A DNA stretch of 13,530 bases from CAYSQW01 sp964433135. Its GTDB lineage: Bacteria > Acidobacteriota > Aminicenantia > Aminicenantales > Aminicenantaceae. Positions 1-6,893 of this stretch are shown one piece after another. The notes beneath the pieces were generated by a model that saw only the letters and a list, made by a program, of their open reading frames with translations, ran no database searches and had not been told where the DNA came from. Both the position numbers and the translations under genes were made by a program. The stretch spans positions 1 to 13,530 of the forward strand of contig CAYSQW010000072.1 in NCBI GenBank assembly GCA_964433135.1, given 5' to 3'. Within the stretch, counting starts at the first letter, position 1. Each line of letters starts with the position of its first letter.

Positions 1-426
1 TGTTTGATTTTCTGTGTGCCGATGTTGAATTAGAAAATAAATGACATGAGGATTTTTGAAGAGATATTTTTCGGCATCTGCATCCTTTTAAAATCGAGTT
101 TTTCGTGCCTTTTTGGGGCACATGTAATGGCTCCAGCTTTTCGATAGCTTTTTTCCCGGGAACACTCCTTGTTTGACAACGTATGCTCCAAAAAAAATAT
201 TTTTATGCAATAGAAATGGAGTGGGACTCAATCCTATTTGTTTTGATTACTGGAATATCGCTATGAATATGCATTATTCAGAAAGCCCTGATTTTCCTGT
301 CCCTACGAGAGCAAATCAACCAAGGAAAAAATTGTAAAAATAATATTCTTGAGTTGTTTAAAGACAAAATTTGCAAATTAAAAGGAGGTATGTTATAGAA
401 AAGGTTAATTTTTTTTGGGAGTATTT
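1..426. other. AT-rich non-coding region upstream of fabH
   Basis: No convincing gene lies in this stretch. It is visibly richer in A+T than the rest of the window, with A and T runs near 191-205 and 408-416. A short hairpin, GTGCC (105-109) with GGCAC (117-121), is present but has no T-run after it on either strand, so I do not call a terminator. A possible promoter (173-203) and a perfect Shine-Dalgarno-like AAAGGAGG (381-388) fall inside it. The only short frame with plausible codons is a 24-codon one at 263-337, for which there is no further support. Confidence 0.6.
173..203 (+). promoter_or_regulatory. candidate sigma-70 promoter upstream of fabH
   Basis: A perfect -35 hexamer TTGACA (173-178) is followed after 19 bases by TATTTT (198-203), which matches four of six -10 positions. 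The spacing is long and the A/T run makes the exact -10 ambiguous. If it is used, fabH would have a leader of about 215 nucleotides. This is inference from consensus matching only. Confidence 0.3.
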
Positions 427-1422
427 ATGGACAAAGAAAAGAAACGGCGGATCAGGATAGCCGGAACGGGATTTTCCGTTCCGGAACGGATTCTCACCAA
501 CCAGGATTTGGAAAAGATGGTTGATACTTCGGATGAGTGGATCGTGTCACGTTCGGGGATCAAGGAAAGACGGATCGTCGATGAAACACAGGCCTCTTCC
601 GATCTGGGAATCGAAGCCGGCCGCCTTGCCATCAAAAACGCCGGATTGAAGACGAAAGATATCGATGCCATTATCGTGGCGACCGCCACGCCCGATACTC
701 TTTTCCCTTCAACGGCTTGTTGGATTCAGAAAGGACTCAAGATCGATCACGTCCCGGCGTTCGATATGTCGGCCGGGTGCACGGGCTTTATATACGGAAT
801 GATTCTCACCGAGAGCTTGATATTGAGCGGCACATTCAAACGCGTGCTGTTGATCGCGGCGGAAACCCTGACCCGGATCACCAATTGGAAAGATCGTTCG
901 ACCTGTGTGCTTTTCGGAGATGCCGCGGGAGCGGCGGTTTTTGAAGAGAGCCCGGACGATTCCGGGATACTTTCCCATTATTGGAAAGCGGATGGAGAGC
1001 TGGGAGAACTGCTGATCCAACCGGGAGGGGGATCCCGCAACCCGGCTACTGCGGAGACCGTGGCGAAAGACATGCATTATTTACAGATGCGGGGGAATGA
1101 AGTTTTCAAGCATGCCGTAAAGCGCATGACGGAAGCTGCGCTGGAAGCCTTGAAAAAAGTCGGGATGACGCATGAAGACGTGGATTATCTTCTGCCGCAT
1201 CAGGCCAATATCCGGATCATCGAGGCCACCGGAAAGCGTCTCAAACTCCCTCGCGAACGGGTTTTTTCGAATATTCACAAATACGGCAATGTGTCGGCCG
1301 CGACGATACCCGTCGGGCTGCACGAAATCAGCGAACAAAAGATCTTGAAAAAAGGCGATATCCTGGTCATGGATGCTTTCGGAGCCGGATTTACCTGGGG
1401 GGCTGTCGTATACCGCTGGTAA
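427..1422 (+). CDS. fabH: 3-oxoacyl-ACP synthase III (FabH, KAS III)
   Basis: Condenses a short acyl-CoA, classically acetyl-CoA, with malonyl-ACP to start fatty acid synthesis in the cytosol. The 331-residue protein has the usual KAS III length and layout. The active-site Cys118 sits in the motif SAGCTGF, His258 in PHQAN and Asn288 in YGNVSAA, completing the Cys-His-Asn triad. DEWI and SGIKERR near residues 37-48 and the C-terminal GAGFTWGA also fit the family. The ATG at 427 is chosen because GGGAG (417-421) lies five bases before it; an in-frame TTG at 415 would add four residues but lacks a spaced ribosome site. It stands alone, not next to fabD, fabG or acpP, so it could be the housekeeping enzyme or a starter-specific paralogue. 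The family assignment is firm, the substrate is not. Confidence 0.93.
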   Translation: MDKEKKRRIRIAGTGFSVPERILTNQDLEKMVDTSDEWIVSRSGIKERRIVDETQASSDLGIEAGRLAIKNAGLKTKDIDAIIVATATPDTLFPSTACWIQKGLKIDHVPAFDMSAGCTGFIYGMILTESLILSGTFKRVLLIAAETLTRITNWKDRSTCVLFGDAAGAAVFEESPDDSGILSHYWKADGELGELLIQPGGGSRNPATAETVAKDMHYLQMRGNEVFKHAVKRMTEAALEALKKVGMTHEDVDYLLPHQANIRIIEATGKRLKLPRERVFSNIHKYGNVSAATIPVGLHEISEQKILKKGDILVMDAFGAGFTWGAVVYRW

Positions 1423-1458
1423 GCAAAAATCTCTCAGGAGCTTCGAATTTGTCCTGTT

Positions 1459-1497
1459 GACGCGACACCCCGGAAGCGAATGATGTTGTGCCGCGTC
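1459..1497. terminator. hairpin between convergent fabH and ccdA
   Basis: GACGCGACAC (1459-1468) and GTGCCGCGTC (1488-1497) form a 10-pair stem around a 19-base loop. Read from the - strand all ten positions pair, one as G-U; read from the + strand that position is an A-C mismatch. It sits in the 99-base gap between two converging genes, where a shared transcription stop is expected. No T-run follows on either side, so a classical intrinsic terminator is doubtful. Confidence 0.3.
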
Positions 1498-1521
1498 CGA
1501 TGAGACGTCGGTATATCGATC

Positions 1522-2238
1522 TCAGGCGGAAAGCAACGCGGAAAGGGATGTGAAATAGCCTGAGATCAAAAGGATCCCCACGATAATGAGCAGGATGCCG
1601 CCGATTGTGGTTATGAGTTTGAAATAGCGTTTTATGGTTTTGAAGTATTCAAAGAATTTGTGAAGCAGGATTCCCGCCAGTAGAAACGGCAGCCCCAGTC
1701 CCAGAGAATAGATGATCAACAGGCCGATCCCCTGGAAAACATTCTGGGTGGTGGCGGCCATCGTGAGTATTGCTCCCAGAATCGGCCCCACGCAGGGCGT
1801 CCACCCGGCTCCGAATGCCATGCCGACCAAGAGAGTGCCCAGGTTTCCCAGCGGCTTTTTTTTCATGTGGATGCGGCGTTCCCGCTCGAGAAATTTGAGC
1901 TTGAACACACCCGCGAAATGAAATCCGAGCATGATGACGACGCTTCCGCCCAGAATCTCGAATATACGGATGTTTCGGTATAAGAACTTTCCAATGAAAG
2001 TGGCGGAAGCTCCCAATGCTATGAATATGAGAGAGAAGCCCAAAATAAAGAACAGCGAATTGACGATCACGTGTTTTCTTACCTGCCGCCGGTTATCTTC
2101 GCGGGACAACTCTTCGATGGAAACCCCCGTGATGAAAGCCAGGTAGGAAGGGATCAAGGGAAGAATACAGGGTGACAGAAAAGAGATCAAGCCGGCCGTG
2201 AAGGCCACCAGGATGGAAACGTTCTCAGCGCCGGGCAT
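1522..2238 (-). CDS. ccdA: CcdA-type thiol-disulfide electron-transfer membrane protein
   Basis: A 238-residue integral membrane protein of the CcdA/DsbD-beta family. It passes electrons from cytosolic thioredoxin across the inner membrane to periplasmic thioredoxin-like proteins. The two family cysteines are visible: Cys24 in LSPCILPLIP and Cys149 in GWTPCVGP. About six hydrophobic segments can be counted, near residues 8-38, 58-82, 92-112, 132-162, 168-195 and 208-230, with a basic loop at 113-130 between the two halves. The ATG lies only three bases after the stop of the upstream thioredoxin gene, so the two are almost certainly co-translated. No strong ribosome site precedes the ATG, which again suggests coupling. 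Likely partners are the adjacent TlpA-like protein and, where present, cytochrome c maturation. Confidence 0.92.
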   Translation of the reverse strand: MPGAENVSILVAFTAGLISFLSPCILPLIPSYLAFITGVSIEELSREDNRRQVRKHVIVNSLFFILGFSLIFIALGASATFIGKFLYRNIRIFEILGGSVVIMLGFHFAGVFKLKFLERERRIHMKKKPLGNLGTLLVGMAFGAGWTPCVGPILGAILTMAATTQNVFQGIGLLIIYSLGLGLPFLLAGILLHKFFEYFKTIKRYFKLITTIGGILLIIVGILLISGYFTSLSALLSA

Positions 2239-2241
2239 GGT

Positions 2242-2751
2242 TTACATCTCGTTGAGGAATCCCATGAAGTATTTTTCCATGGTTGTCTTATTCAATACGC
2301 CGACATGCTTATGTCGGATACGGCCTTGAGCGTCGATCAAAATGGTTGAGGGGATGAACTGTCCGGGCTGATAATCGTTCACGAGATCCGGTGTCGCCAT
2401 AATGATCGGATAATTGATTTTGTTTTTTTTCACCCATTGCTTCAGTTTGGCTTCGCTCATACGATCGAGAGAAATCCCGATTATCTCGAGGCCTTGTTCC
2501 TTATATTTATCGTAAATTTCAATGAAGTCGGGGATCTCCGCACGACAGGGAGGGCACCAGGTAGCCCAAAAGTTGAGGAAAACGATTTTTCCTTTATAGT
2601 CTTCCAGGGCGATGGTGTTTCCATTCAGGTCGCTGAGCGCGAAGTCGGGAGCCAAGGGGTCGTTTTGCGGGGATACCGCAAGTTCAGCCGTGACTGCGCC
2701 GCCTAATGATATCAGCGCCAGCAGGATCGCGGGTACGATCAATTTTCTCAT
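2242..2751 (-). CDS. TlpA/ResA-like periplasmic thiol-disulfide oxidoreductase
   Basis: A 169-residue secreted thioredoxin-fold protein. Residues 1-22 form a signal peptide: basic MRK, a hydrophobic core, and a probable cleavage after AVTA, though retention as a signal anchor is possible. The redox site is WCPPC with Cys66 and Cys69, preceded by VFLNFWAT. The family cis-proline lies in the later FIPSTILID stretch. TlpA/ResA proteins reduce disulfides outside the cytosol, classically apocytochrome c hemes, using electrons from CcdA, which is the very next gene. The ATG at 2751 has GGAG six bases upstream; an in-frame TTG at 2763 would place that GGAG inside the gene and is less likely. The unit has its own promoter (2790-2818) and is separate from the oxidoreductase operon upstream. 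Confidence 0.9.
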   Translation of the reverse strand: MRKLIVPAILLALISLGGAVTAELAVSPQNDPLAPDFALSDLNGNTIALEDYKGKIVFLNFWATWCPPCRAEIPDFIEIYDKYKEQGLEIIGISLDRMSEAKLKQWVKKNKINYPIIMATPDLVNDYQPGQFIPSTILIDAQGRIRHKHVGVLNKTTMEKYFMGFLNEM

Positions 2752-2789
2752 CGCATACTCCAATTAATAACTTTGTGGATATTATATCC

Positions 2790-2818
2790 ATTATAGAGAA
2801 AAGCAAGCAAAATAGCAA
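2790..2818 (-). promoter_or_regulatory. promoter for the tlpA-like/ccdA unit
   Basis: Read on the - strand, TTGCTA (2813-2818) is followed by a 17-base spacer and a perfect TATAAT (2790-2795). A second TATAAT occurs nine bases further downstream (2781-2786). The start ATG is about 40 bases beyond. Consensus and spacing are good for a sigma-70 promoter. Confidence 0.6.
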
Positions 2819-2869
2819 TATGCGAATAAATTAATAAGCCGAGAGATGCCTCCGATGAATACTCCGGTT

Positions 2870-3409
2870 CTACTCCACGAGGCGCATCCCCATGTCGATG
2901 GCTTTTTCGTTAAGGGGAATCAGGTTGTGATAACGTACCGGCAGTGTTTCCTGCAGGGCGACGACGAGGGATTCCCTTTTTACCACCTGATTCATTTTAA
3001 CGAGAGCGCCAAGGACCAGCATGTTCATGACCTTGAGGTTTTTAAGTTCGCTGGAAGCCTTCTCATAGGCGGGGAGCGCAAGGACACGTATATCATCCCG
3101 GGTGGGAGATTCCTTGATATTGGTGCTCTCCCAGATCAGTATCCCATCTTTTTTAACCTTGGGCTCAAATTTTCTCAAAGAGGGCAGGTTCAACACGACA
3201 GCAACATCGTACTCGTTAACGATCGGGGATGATATCTGTTGATCACTGATATTCACGATGCAGTTTGCCGTCCCTCCCCGCATCTCGGGGCCGTAGGACG
3301 GCATCCAGCTGATATTTTTTCCTTCTTTCATGGCTGCGTAAGCCAGGAGCTTTCCCATGGAAAGAACACCCTGACCGCCGAAGCCCGCGAAGATCATTTC
3401 CTGTAACAT
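2870..3409 (-). CDS. 2-oxoacid:ferredoxin oxidoreductase, gamma subunit (KorC/VorA-like)
   Basis: A 179-residue gamma subunit of the pyruvate/2-oxoacid ferredoxin oxidoreductase family. With the alpha, beta and delta subunits it oxidatively decarboxylates a 2-oxoacid to acyl-CoA while reducing ferredoxin; the gamma domain helps form the CoA and subunit interface. The N-terminal GFGGQG (residues 9-14) and the stretch SYGPEMRGGTANC (38-50) are hallmarks of the family. The start is the ATG at 3409, with GGAGG a few bases before it. A frame extending to 3481 would run into the structured spacer and looks non-coding. It is the last gene of the operon, 154 bases after the beta gene, an unusually long gap for subunits of one complex. 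Confidence 0.92.
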   Translation of the reverse strand: MLQEMIFAGFGGQGVLSMGKLLAYAAMKEGKNISWMPSYGPEMRGGTANCIVNISDQQISSPIVNEYDVAVVLNLPSLRKFEPKVKKDGILIWESTNIKESPTRDDIRVLALPAYEKASSELKNLKVMNMLVLGALVKMNQVVKRESLVVALQETLPVRYHNLIPLNEKAIDMGMRLVE

Positions 3410-3574
3410 CTTATTTCCTCCGGTTTGCCTGGACTGATTGAAAAAGACAGTCCGCACAGCAGGGAAGCGGAAGAGAAGCACTCGGATTAATCCGTCCGAT
3501 TCCTGCGCATTCCCTGCGATTATTCATTATCGATTCACGATCCCTTTTCTGGCGAGCCCGGCACTATTTGCCGG
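3410..3574 (-). promoter_or_regulatory. hairpin-rich spacer between beta and gamma subunit genes
   Basis: Four inverted repeats lie in and beside this 154-base spacer. CCGGCA (3558-3563) and TGCCGG (3569-3574) form a perfect hairpin with a five-base loop spanning the beta-subunit stop codon. GCAGGGAA (3459-3466) pairs with TTCCCTGC (3510-3517) and encloses a perfect 12-base palindrome, CGGATTAATCCG (3483-3494). GGACTG (3431-3436) pairs with CAGTCC (3448-3453), ending shortly before the gamma ribosome site. These could protect or process the mRNA, or tune the level of gamma. Function is inference. Confidence 0.4.
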
Positions 3575-4337
3575 TGGAAGGAGATTTTTTCGGGGGTTCC
3601 TTAAACACGCCGAGGGGATAGTAAGAAAAAACTTCATTCTTCAACCAATCCAATGTTTCGACGGGATTCATTTTCCAATTGGAGGGACAGTTGGAGGCGA
3701 CTTCGATAAAAGTCGTTCCCAGTCCTTCCATCTGGATCTCGATGGCCGTTTTGAGCGCTTTCTTCGCTTTTCTGGCATTGGCGGGAGTATTGCAGCTTAC
3801 GCGTGCGACATAGGCCACGTTTTCGAGCTGAGAGACGATCTCCGCCATTTTCAGCGGGGGACCGACCTTGGACACATTCCTTCCGAAAGGACAGGTGGTG
3901 GTTTTTTGATCTTCCAGGGTCGTCGGAGCCATCTGTCCTCCGGTCATCCCGTAGATCCCGTTATTGATGAAAATAAAAGTGAAATTTTCACCGCGGTTGC
4001 AGGCATGCAGGGTTTCCGCGGTTCCGATGGCCGCCAAATCGCCGTCTCCCTGGTAGGAAAAAACGATACGGTCGGGCAGCACGCGTTTGATGCCGGTGGC
4101 GACGGCAGCGGCACGGCCGTGCGCCGCTTCCTGCATATCCACGTCCATGTAGTCATAAGCAAACACCGAACAGCCGACCGGGCACACACCTATGGTTTTT
4201 TCTTGTATGTCGAGCTCGTCCACCACCTCCATCAGGAGTTTGTGCATGGTGGAATGAAAACAGCCCGGGCAGTAATGCATGCGTGTATTCAAAAGGGCTT
4301 TCGGTCTCTGGTAAAGCACCTCGTAACCTTCTTTCAT
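3564..4337 (-). CDS. 2-oxoacid:ferredoxin oxidoreductase, beta subunit (TPP-binding, KorB-like)
   Basis: A 257-residue catalytic beta subunit binding thiamine diphosphate. The TPP/Mg motif begins at GDGD (97-100) and ends at the Asn pair 125-126, followed by GIYGMTGGQMAPTT. N-terminal Cys23 and Cys26 in YCPGCFH, together with Cys52/Cys56 and the later SNCPSNW cysteine, are candidates for the proximal iron-sulfur cluster known in this family. His73 in AAHGRA is typical of the active-site region. AGGAG lies seven bases before the ATG. It follows the alpha gene after 65 bases, in which the only notable feature is a 10-base palindrome, ATTGATCAAT (4385-4394). Substrate could be 2-oxoglutarate, a branched-chain 2-oxoacid or another 2-oxoacid; sequence alone does not decide. 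Confidence 0.93.
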   Translation of the reverse strand: MKEGYEVLYQRPKALLNTRMHYCPGCFHSTMHKLLMEVVDELDIQEKTIGVCPVGCSVFAYDYMDVDMQEAAHGRAAAVATGIKRVLPDRIVFSYQGDGDLAAIGTAETLHACNRGENFTFIFINNGIYGMTGGQMAPTTLEDQKTTTCPFGRNVSKVGPPLKMAEIVSQLENVAYVARVSCNTPANARKAKKALKTAIEIQMEGLGTTFIEVASNCPSNWKMNPVETLDWLKNEVFSYYPLGVFKEPPKKSPSTGK

Positions 4338-4402
4338 GGCTTTTCTCCTTATTTCATGAGAGCTGAATGCTGTATATGATATTTATTGATCAATGAGAAT
4401 CC

Positions 4403-5458
4403 TTACGCCTTATCCTTGACTTGCTCGTAGATCTCTTCCGGCGTCGGGATGATGCCTCCCATGCGTCCGTAAAAGTGAACCGGTTTTTTGCCGCAGACGG
4501 CCAGTTTTATGTCTTCCACCATCTGGCCCGCGCTCATCTCGATAGACATCATGAATCGGACATCCTTCTTCTCAGCGAGAGACGCAAGTTTTTCACTGGG
4601 GAACGGCCACAGGGTTATGGGCCGGAGCAATCCGATCTTCAGGCCGTCGGCCCGACCCATATCCACTGTCTTTTTGCAGATACGTGAACTGAGTCCATAG
4701 GCAACCAGGATGATCTCGGCATCATCGACCTGGTAGTCTTCGAACATCACTTCATTCTTGCGGATTTCCTCGTATTTTTTCTGCAGACGCAAGTTCTTTT
4801 TTTCCATGTTCTCGGATTTGATGTAGAGCGATGTCAGATATTTTCGTTCTTCCCCAGGTCTCTTTCCGGTGGTGGCCCAAGGTTTATCGGGTTTGTAGGG
4901 CACGGGATCCGGAAGCACCAATTTTTCCATCATCTGTCCGATGGCTCCGTCGCTGAGGATGAGCGCCGGGATCCGGTATTTGTCCGCCAGGTCAAAGGCC
5001 AGGGCAACATGGTCGGCCATTTCCTGAACCGAATTCGGAGCCAGAACGAGGAGGTGGTAGTCTCCATGTCCGCCTCCCTTGGTCGCTTGAAAATAATCTC
5101 CCTGGCTGGGCTGGATGGTTCCGAGTCCCGGGCCTCCGCGCACGACATTCGCGAACAGACACGGGATTTCCGCACAGGCGATATAGGAGACCGCTTCCTG
5201 CATCAGTGAAAAACCGGGACCCGAGGTCGTTGTCATGACGCGGGCGCCCGCGCCTCCCGCACCGTATATCATGTTGGCGGCGGCGACTTCGCTTTCCGCT
5301 TGCAGCAGAACATAATCATGTTTTGGCTCTTCCTGAGCCAGGTATTCGATAACCTCGGATTGCGGGGTTATCGGGTAGCCGAAATAGCCTTGCAGACCGG
5401 CACGGATCGCCGCTTCGGCAATGGCTTCGTTTCCTTTCATGAATTTAACTTCACCCAA
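4403..5458 (-). CDS. vorB: 2-oxoacid:ferredoxin oxidoreductase, alpha subunit (VorB/KorA type)
   Basis: A 351-residue alpha subunit holding the pyrimidine-binding domain of the TPP enzyme. The start FMKGNEAIAEAAIRAG followed by YFGYPITPQSEVIEYL (25-40) is the signature of the VorB/KorA branch, which databases often name 3-methyl-2-oxobutanoate dehydrogenase subunit VorB. TTTSGPGFSLMQEAV and the C-terminal transketolase-like domain (GLLRPITLWPFP) also match. I prefer the TTG at 5458, five bases after GGAGG, which gives the family-typical beginning MGEVKFMKGNE. An ATG at 5470 lies inside that ribosome site and would add four residues. The delta gene ends seven to nineteen bases upstream, so these genes are one operon. 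Whether the true substrate is 2-oxoisovalerate or 2-oxoglutarate is open; the neighbouring fumarase would fit the latter. Confidence 0.92.
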   Translation of the reverse strand: MGEVKFMKGNEAIAEAAIRAGLQGYFGYPITPQSEVIEYLAQEEPKHDYVLLQAESEVAAANMIYGAGGAGARVMTTTSGPGFSLMQEAVSYIACAEIPCLFANVVRGGPGLGTIQPSQGDYFQATKGGGHGDYHLLVLAPNSVQEMADHVALAFDLADKYRIPALILSDGAIGQMMEKLVLPDPVPYKPDKPWATTGKRPGEERKYLTSLYIKSENMEKKNLRLQKKYEEIRKNEVMFEDYQVDDAEIILVAYGLSSRICKKTVDMGRADGLKIGLLRPITLWPFPSEKLASLAEKKDVRFMMSIEMSAGQMVEDIKLAVCGKKPVHFYGRMGGIIPTPEEIYEQVKDKA

Positions 5459-5477
5459 TGGTTCCTCCATCTAATAA

Positions 5478-5702
5478 TCACGCGGTTTTTTTGTAGACCG
5501 TAATTGCGGCGTCGGGGCAGATCACCGCGCAGTTTTGATAGGCGATGCATTTATCTTCCTTCGCCTGATATGCATAATGTAGACCGAAACTGTTGGTGTC
5601 CGACGTGTTGAGCGCCAGGCATTCCGTCGGACAATTGATCACACACAGGCCGCATCCTTTGCAGCCTTCAACAGAAATTTCAACATAACCCTTTGATGCC
5701 AT
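5478..5702 (-). CDS. 2-oxoacid:ferredoxin oxidoreductase, delta subunit (ferredoxin-like)
   Basis: A 74-residue two-cluster ferredoxin that would carry electrons from the TPP site to external ferredoxin. The first cluster motif is complete: Cys14, Cys17, Cys20 and Cys24 in CKGCGLCVINCP. The second motif reads CIAYQNCAVICP: Cys52, Cys58 and Cys62 are present, but the second ligand position is Tyr55. A single base change (TGT to TAT) would account for it. The site may therefore hold a 3Fe-4S cluster, a 4Fe-4S cluster with another ligand, or none. The ATG at 5702 has GGAGG five bases upstream; a longer frame back to 5774 would run through the structured leader and is rejected. It is the first gene of the operon. 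Confidence 0.9.
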   Translation of the reverse strand: MASKGYVEISVEGCKGCGLCVINCPTECLALNTSDTNSFGLHYAYQAKEDKCIAYQNCAVICPDAAITVYKKTA

Positions 5703-5823
5703 TAATACCTCCGTTTCGACAGTCTTGATCCTTTGTATCAACTGCCTGGATAGTCTAGTCGCCTGAGCGGGCACCTCAGACCTAGATTAATAAGATGATC
5801 AAGACGGTTGAATAAATATTACC
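5703..5823 (-). promoter_or_regulatory. structured 5' leader of the oxidoreductase operon
   Basis: Read as RNA from the - strand, a 16-base arm (5812-5797) can pair with another (5730-5715) at 14 of 16 positions. It encloses 66 bases. Inside, an elongated hairpin forms from CTAGA/TCTAG (5782-5786 with 5754-5758) and CTCAG/CTGAG (5775-5779 with 5763-5767), with an internal loop and a seven-base terminal loop. The closing stem ends two bases before the ribosome site GGAGG (5708-5712). The predicted transcription start lies about ten bases before its first arm. The layout looks like a cis-acting regulatory RNA or a protein-binding leader. I do not recognise a known riboswitch class in it. Confidence 0.45.
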
Positions 5824-5827
5824 TTCT

Positions 5828-5857
5828 AGGTTAAATCTCAAACGGATTGGTTGTCAA
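5828..5857 (-). promoter_or_regulatory. candidate promoter of the oxidoreductase operon
   Basis: A perfect TTGACA on the - strand (5852-5857) precedes weak -10 candidates: TTTAAC (5830-5835) after 16 bases or TAACCT (5828-5833) after 18. The -10 area overlaps an imperfect palindrome, TTACCT-TCT-AGGTTA (5819-5833), a possible operator. A start near 5823 would put the structured leader at the very 5' end of the transcript. Confidence 0.45.
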
Positions 5858-5989
5858 GAAATATAATGGATTCCGCATGCCGTGATCCATATTTCCGGCT
5901 GGGAGAAGCCGCAAATCATCCAGAGCGACAGCGGGATCGCAAACGGGCGTCCGCGCGGCTTGGATCGTCTTTATTGAAATGAGCGCGTC

Positions 5990-6847
5990 TTAGAGTTCGA
6001 ATGAAAGCACCCGATGCGAGTGGCACTGAATATTCACCGCCGCCGGCATGGATGCGATATGGCAGGGAAAGGACTCGACGTGAACGGCCAGAGCGGTACA
6101 GCGGCCGCCCATTCCCTGAGGGCCGATGCCGAGGTTGTTGATTCTCTCCAGCAGTCTGGTTTCCATGTCCGCGTAAAAAGGATCGGGATTGTGAGATCCC
6201 AGGGGACGGCGCAGAAGCGCTTTTTTGGCCAGCAGGGCCGAATACTCGAAGTTTCCTCCGACACCGACGCCGACGACGATGGGCGGGCAAGGGTTCGATC
6301 CGCCTTTGTCCGCGGTCTCGACGACGAAATCCTCGATCCCTTCCTGTCCGGCAGCGGGCGCGAACATGCGTACCGCACTCATGTTTTCGGCGCCCCCCCC
6401 CTTGGCCACGAAAGTGATCTTGAACGTGTCGCCGGGACCGAGTTCCCAGTGAATGAAAACCGGAGTATTGTCGCCCGTGTTTTTGCGACGGATCGGGTCT
6501 TCCACGACGGATTTTCTAAGATAGCCTTCTTGATATCCCGCCCGGGCGCCGGCCGTTATGGCTTCATGCAGGCTGCCCAATTCATCATTTTTTTCCAGCT
6601 TGACGTCTTCCCCCAATTCAACGAAAAATACGGCCAATCCCGTATCCTGACAAAGGCCCAATTTTTCATCTCTCGCGATCCGAGCGTTTTCAAGGATCTG
6701 TTGGAATACGGCTTTTCCGGCCGGTGATTCCTCCTTCGCCTCCATGTCCTTGATGACTTGGAGAACATCGTCCTGAAGATTGAAATTGGCCTCTTGAACC
6801 ATATCCTTGATTTTGTCTTTGACTTCAGTCAAGCTGATGGTTTTCAT
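5990..6847 (-). CDS. class I fumarate hydratase, alpha subunit (FumA N-terminal/TtdA type)
   Basis: A 285-residue alpha subunit of the two-subunit, iron-sulfur class I fumarase, which interconverts fumarate and malate; the same fold serves tartrate dehydratase. The three likely 4Fe-4S ligands are Cys66 in LGLCQDTG, Cys187 in GSNPCPP and Cys275 in NIQCHSH. GIGPQGMGGRCTALAVHVE (from 241) and the C-terminal HIASMPAAVNIQC stretch are typical of the fumarase branch. The ATG has GGAGG six bases before it and a strong promoter at 6894-6922. The length matches a complete alpha subunit. The beta subunit gene usually follows directly, but here 287 bases without one lead into the oxidoreductase delta gene. 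Either the beta gene is elsewhere or this copy lost its partner. Confidence 0.9.
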   Translation of the reverse strand: MKTISLTEVKDKIKDMVQEANFNLQDDVLQVIKDMEAKEESPAGKAVFQQILENARIARDEKLGLCQDTGLAVFFVELGEDVKLEKNDELGSLHEAITAGARAGYQEGYLRKSVVEDPIRRKNTGDNTPVFIHWELGPGDTFKITFVAKGGGAENMSAVRMFAPAAGQEGIEDFVVETADKGGSNPCPPIVVGVGVGGNFEYSALLAKKALLRRPLGSHNPDPFYADMETRLLERINNLGIGPQGMGGRCTALAVHVESFPCHIASMPAAVNIQCHSHRVLSFEL

Positions 6848-6893
6848 CCATTACCTCCGGTTAGATTTATAAGAATATCATCGCACGAAATTA

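Noticed and set aside
105..121. Terminator-like hairpin in the left region
   Set aside because: Only five to six pairs and no T-run after it on either strand.
263..337. A 24-codon ORF upstream of fabH
   Set aside because: Weak ribosome site, short, no recognisable motif; could easily occur by chance in this leader.
3438..4379. A 313-codon open frame on the + strand
   Set aside because: It lies antisense to the beta subunit gene, which has full TPP motifs; the + strand translation has no recognisable domain and is a by-product of codon bias.
5834..5989. The fumarase reading frame stays open for about 45 codons after its stop
   Set aside because: An open run of this length is not unusual by chance, and the alpha subunit is already full length; the extension does not resemble the beta subunit.
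6014..6727. A 237-codon open frame on the + strand
   Set aside because: Antisense to the fumarase alpha gene with its conserved cysteines; no domain seen in the + frame.
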